DNA from: Sphingomonas taxi
Lineage (GTDB): Bacteria > Pseudomonadota > Alphaproteobacteria > Sphingomonadales > Sphingomonadaceae
NCBI RefSeq assembly: GCF_000764535.1
Contig: NZ_CP009571.1
Coordinates: 1-64,000, forward strand
Direction: 5' to 3'
Length of the DNA stretch: 64,000 bases
A program made the translations under genes and the position numbers. The notes under the pieces were generated by a model. That model was given only the letters and a program-made list of their open reading frames with translations. It had not been told where the DNA came from and did no database searches. Below are positions 62,475 through 64,000 of the stretch, piece after piece. Numbering within the stretch: position 1 is the stretch's first letter; each line of letters begins with the position of its first letter.

Positions 62475-63368
62475 ATGTCCCCGCTGTTTACCGGCCTATC
62501 GGCCTTTCCGCTCACGCCCGCCAATGCCGATGGCGTCGTCGATACGGACGCGCTGGGGATATTGGTCGATCGTCTCGCGAACGCTGGTGTCGACTCGATC
62601 GGCCTGCTCGGCAGCACGGGGAGTTACGCTTATCTCGATCGTACCGAGCGCATCCGTGCGATTGCGGCCGGCATCGAAGCTGCGGGCGGACGTGTGCCTG
62701 TCATCGTTGGCGTCGGGGCGCTGCGGACAAGCTGGGCGGTCGAACTGGCCCGCAACGCGGAGCGCGCGGGCGCAAGCGGGCTGCTGCTCGCACCCATGTC
62801 CTATTTCCCTTTGAAGCAGGACGAGGCAGCGGCCCACTACCGCGCGGTCGCCGGAGCGACCGCGCTGCCGCTTTGCATCTACAACAATCCCGGCACGACC
62901 GGCTTTATCTTCTCCGATGCACTGATTGCCGATCTGGCAGCCGTGGCGGGCATAGCCGCGATCAAGATGCCGCTGCCGGCGGACGCGGACTATGTCGCCG
63001 AACTGGCCAGCCTGCGGGCGATGACGCCGGAGACGTTTGCGATCGGCTACAGCGGGGATTGGGGCGCGACCGCGTCGCTACTGGCCGGGGGCGCAGCCTG
63101 GTACAGCGTCGTTGCCGGCCTGCTGCCCGAACCGGCCCTCCGTCTGACGCGAGCAGCTCAGGCGGGACGCCGGGACGAAGCCGAAGCAATGGAAGCGGCA
63201 TTCGCTCCGCTGTGGGCGCTGTTCAAGGCACATGGGAGCCTGCGTCTCATGTACGCGATCGCAGACCGACTCGCGCTGTCCGTCGGTGACCCACCGCTGC
63301 CGCTCATGAGGGCACCGGCTCCGGCCGTGGCCGCCGTCCATGCGGCGCTTGATCGCCTCGGCGTCTGA
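62475..63368 (+). CDS. DapA-family (dihydrodipicolinate synthase/N-acetylneuraminate lyase) aldolase
   Basis: A 297-residue (beta/alpha)8 class I aldolase. Schiff-base lysine in AAIKMP (about residue 160), Tyr in LCIYNNPG (about residue 134), and phosphate/carboxylate loop GLLGSTGSYAYL (housekeeping DapA has GTTGE). The Ser-Thr-Gly-Ser loop and lack of a lysine operon suggest a catabolic aldolase, not lysine biosynthesis. ATG at 62475 follows GAAGGCTCGTCC. Confidence 0.88.
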   Translation: MSPLFTGLSAFPLTPANADGVVDTDALGILVDRLANAGVDSIGLLGSTGSYAYLDRTERIRAIAAGIEAAGGRVPVIVGVGALRTSWAVELARNAERAGASGLLLAPMSYFPLKQDEAAAHYRAVAGATALPLCIYNNPGTTGFIFSDALIADLAAVAGIAAIKMPLPADADYVAELASLRAMTPETFAIGYSGDWGATASLLAGGAAWYSVVAGLLPEPALRLTRAAQAGRRDEAEAMEAAFAPLWALFKAHGSLRLMYAIADRLALSVGDPPLPLMRAPAPAVAAVHAALDRLGV

Positions 63369-63393
63369 ACCCTCGTCGCCGGTGCGGTCGCGC

Positions 63394-64000
63394 TCACTTC
63401 ATGGCTGGCGCTGCGGTCCCCGCGTCGAGACCGAAGACGGTTCCCGGCAGTTTCGCGATACAGTCCCCGCTCAGGGGCGCGCCGGGGTCATGAAGGAACG
63501 CCAAGGTCATCTGGCCGCCGCACCGGTTGAACATCGCCCCATGCGACTGGCCGGGTATCTGTACGAACCGGGCGTTCGGCATGGTGCGGAGCAGGCGACG
63601 CCCCCAGGCGGGAGGGGTGACGGGATCGAACTCTCCGGCGAGAATGAGGACCGGCACGTCGCTTTTCACCGGCTGGTTCGCCTTCGCGTCAGCGGGTGAC
63701 ACGCGCCATGCGGCACACATTTCGGGCGTGGCGGTACGATTATCCACGCCACCCAGGTCCAGCGCCGGGGCCGTTTGCGCGGCCATCCGCAAAGACGTCT
63801 CGAACGGCATCTCCTCGCCGCACCAGATCGACAGGCGCAACCCCCAGTTGAAACTCGATGGAGTCTGTCGGGTCAGCGGCAGCAATCCGGCCAGCCGTCC
63901 ATCTGCCGCCTCGCTGATGATCCGCGGCAAAGTGGGGATGATGGCGGGCTGCTGCAGACCCGCGCCGACGGCTTCGACGATATCGCGACCACGCAACATA
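63394..64000 (-). CDS. Alpha/beta hydrolase (TAP-like), C-terminal part, runs off the window
   Basis: About 200 residues of the C-terminal half of an exported alpha/beta hydrolase related to tripeptidyl aminopeptidases. The catalytic Asp lies in LILAGEFDPVTPPAWGRRL and the catalytic His in PGQSHGAM. The nucleophile Ser and the signal peptide would lie beyond position 64000. Convergent with the aldolase gene, 25 bp apart. Confidence 0.82.
   Translation of the reverse strand, partial: MLRGRDIVEAVGAGLQQPAIIPTLPRIISEAADGRLAGLLPLTRQTPSSFNWGLRLSIWCGEEMPFETSLRMAAQTAPALDLGGVDNRTATPEMCAAWRVSPADAKANQPVKSDVPVLILAGEFDPVTPPAWGRRLLRTMPNARFVQIPGQSHGAMFNRCGGQMTLAFLHDPGAPLSGDCIAKLPGTVFGLDAGTAAPAMK

Overview
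The window looks like a GC-rich sphingomonad chromosome, most likely Sphingomonas. This rests on the rRNA type, the codon use and the gene types, not on a database search. It opens inside an rRNA operon: 16S 3' end, tRNA-Ile(GAT), tRNA-Ala(TGC), 23S, 5S and an initiator tRNA-Met(CAT).

A roughly 47-kb mobile element sits in the 3' end of the initiator tRNA (about 4663 to 51750). It is bounded by a 14-bp direct repeat, TGTCCCCGCAACCA. The rRNA operon's terminator hairpins now lie beyond the right repeat (51758-51839). At the left end are a large serine recombinase whose last codons lie inside the tRNA gene and an uncharacterised gene. At the right end (41.2-51.6 kb) are mobilisation and backbone genes with two MobA/MobL-like relaxases. 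No type IV secretion genes are present, so it looks like an integrative mobilisable element.

The cargo has two parts. The first (8.8-16.9 kb) is defence-like: a four-gene operon with start/stop overlaps (RusA-like nuclease; PD-(D/E)XK-HEPN protein; GHKL ATPase joined to a DUF4263/Shedu-like nuclease domain; helical protein), an MFS transporter and a membrane-anchored NACHT-type NTPase. The second (17.2-41.2 kb) is a low-oxygen and stress metabolism block. It holds an oxidoreductase, Zn alcohol dehydrogenase, phosphoketolase and acetate kinase; oleate hydratase; D-lactate dehydrogenase with an MFS transporter; L,D-transpeptidase with a P-type ATPase; an acetyltransferase, alternative oxidase, universal stress protein and GH130 phosphorylase; and a BON protein with an AI-2E-type exporter. 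A FixL/FixJ pair and a degenerate receiver protein lie in the middle. A 12-bp motif, consensus CGTANTTYCCGA, occurs once in front of each of these six transcription units, which suggests one island-borne regulon.

Right of the element is a decayed MFS gene and IS debris, then a compact leftward locus (52.9-59.0 kb). It encodes a family 2A encapsulin shell, its cysteine desulfurase cargo with a long disordered N-terminus, a serine O-acetyltransferase, a FadL-type outer-membrane protein and two YeeE/YedE half-transporters. This is a sulfur uptake and storage module. From 59.2 to 62.0 kb lies a graveyard of IS701, IS256 and IS66 remnants. The window ends with a truncated VOC gene, a DapA-family aldolase and a partial alpha/beta hydrolase.
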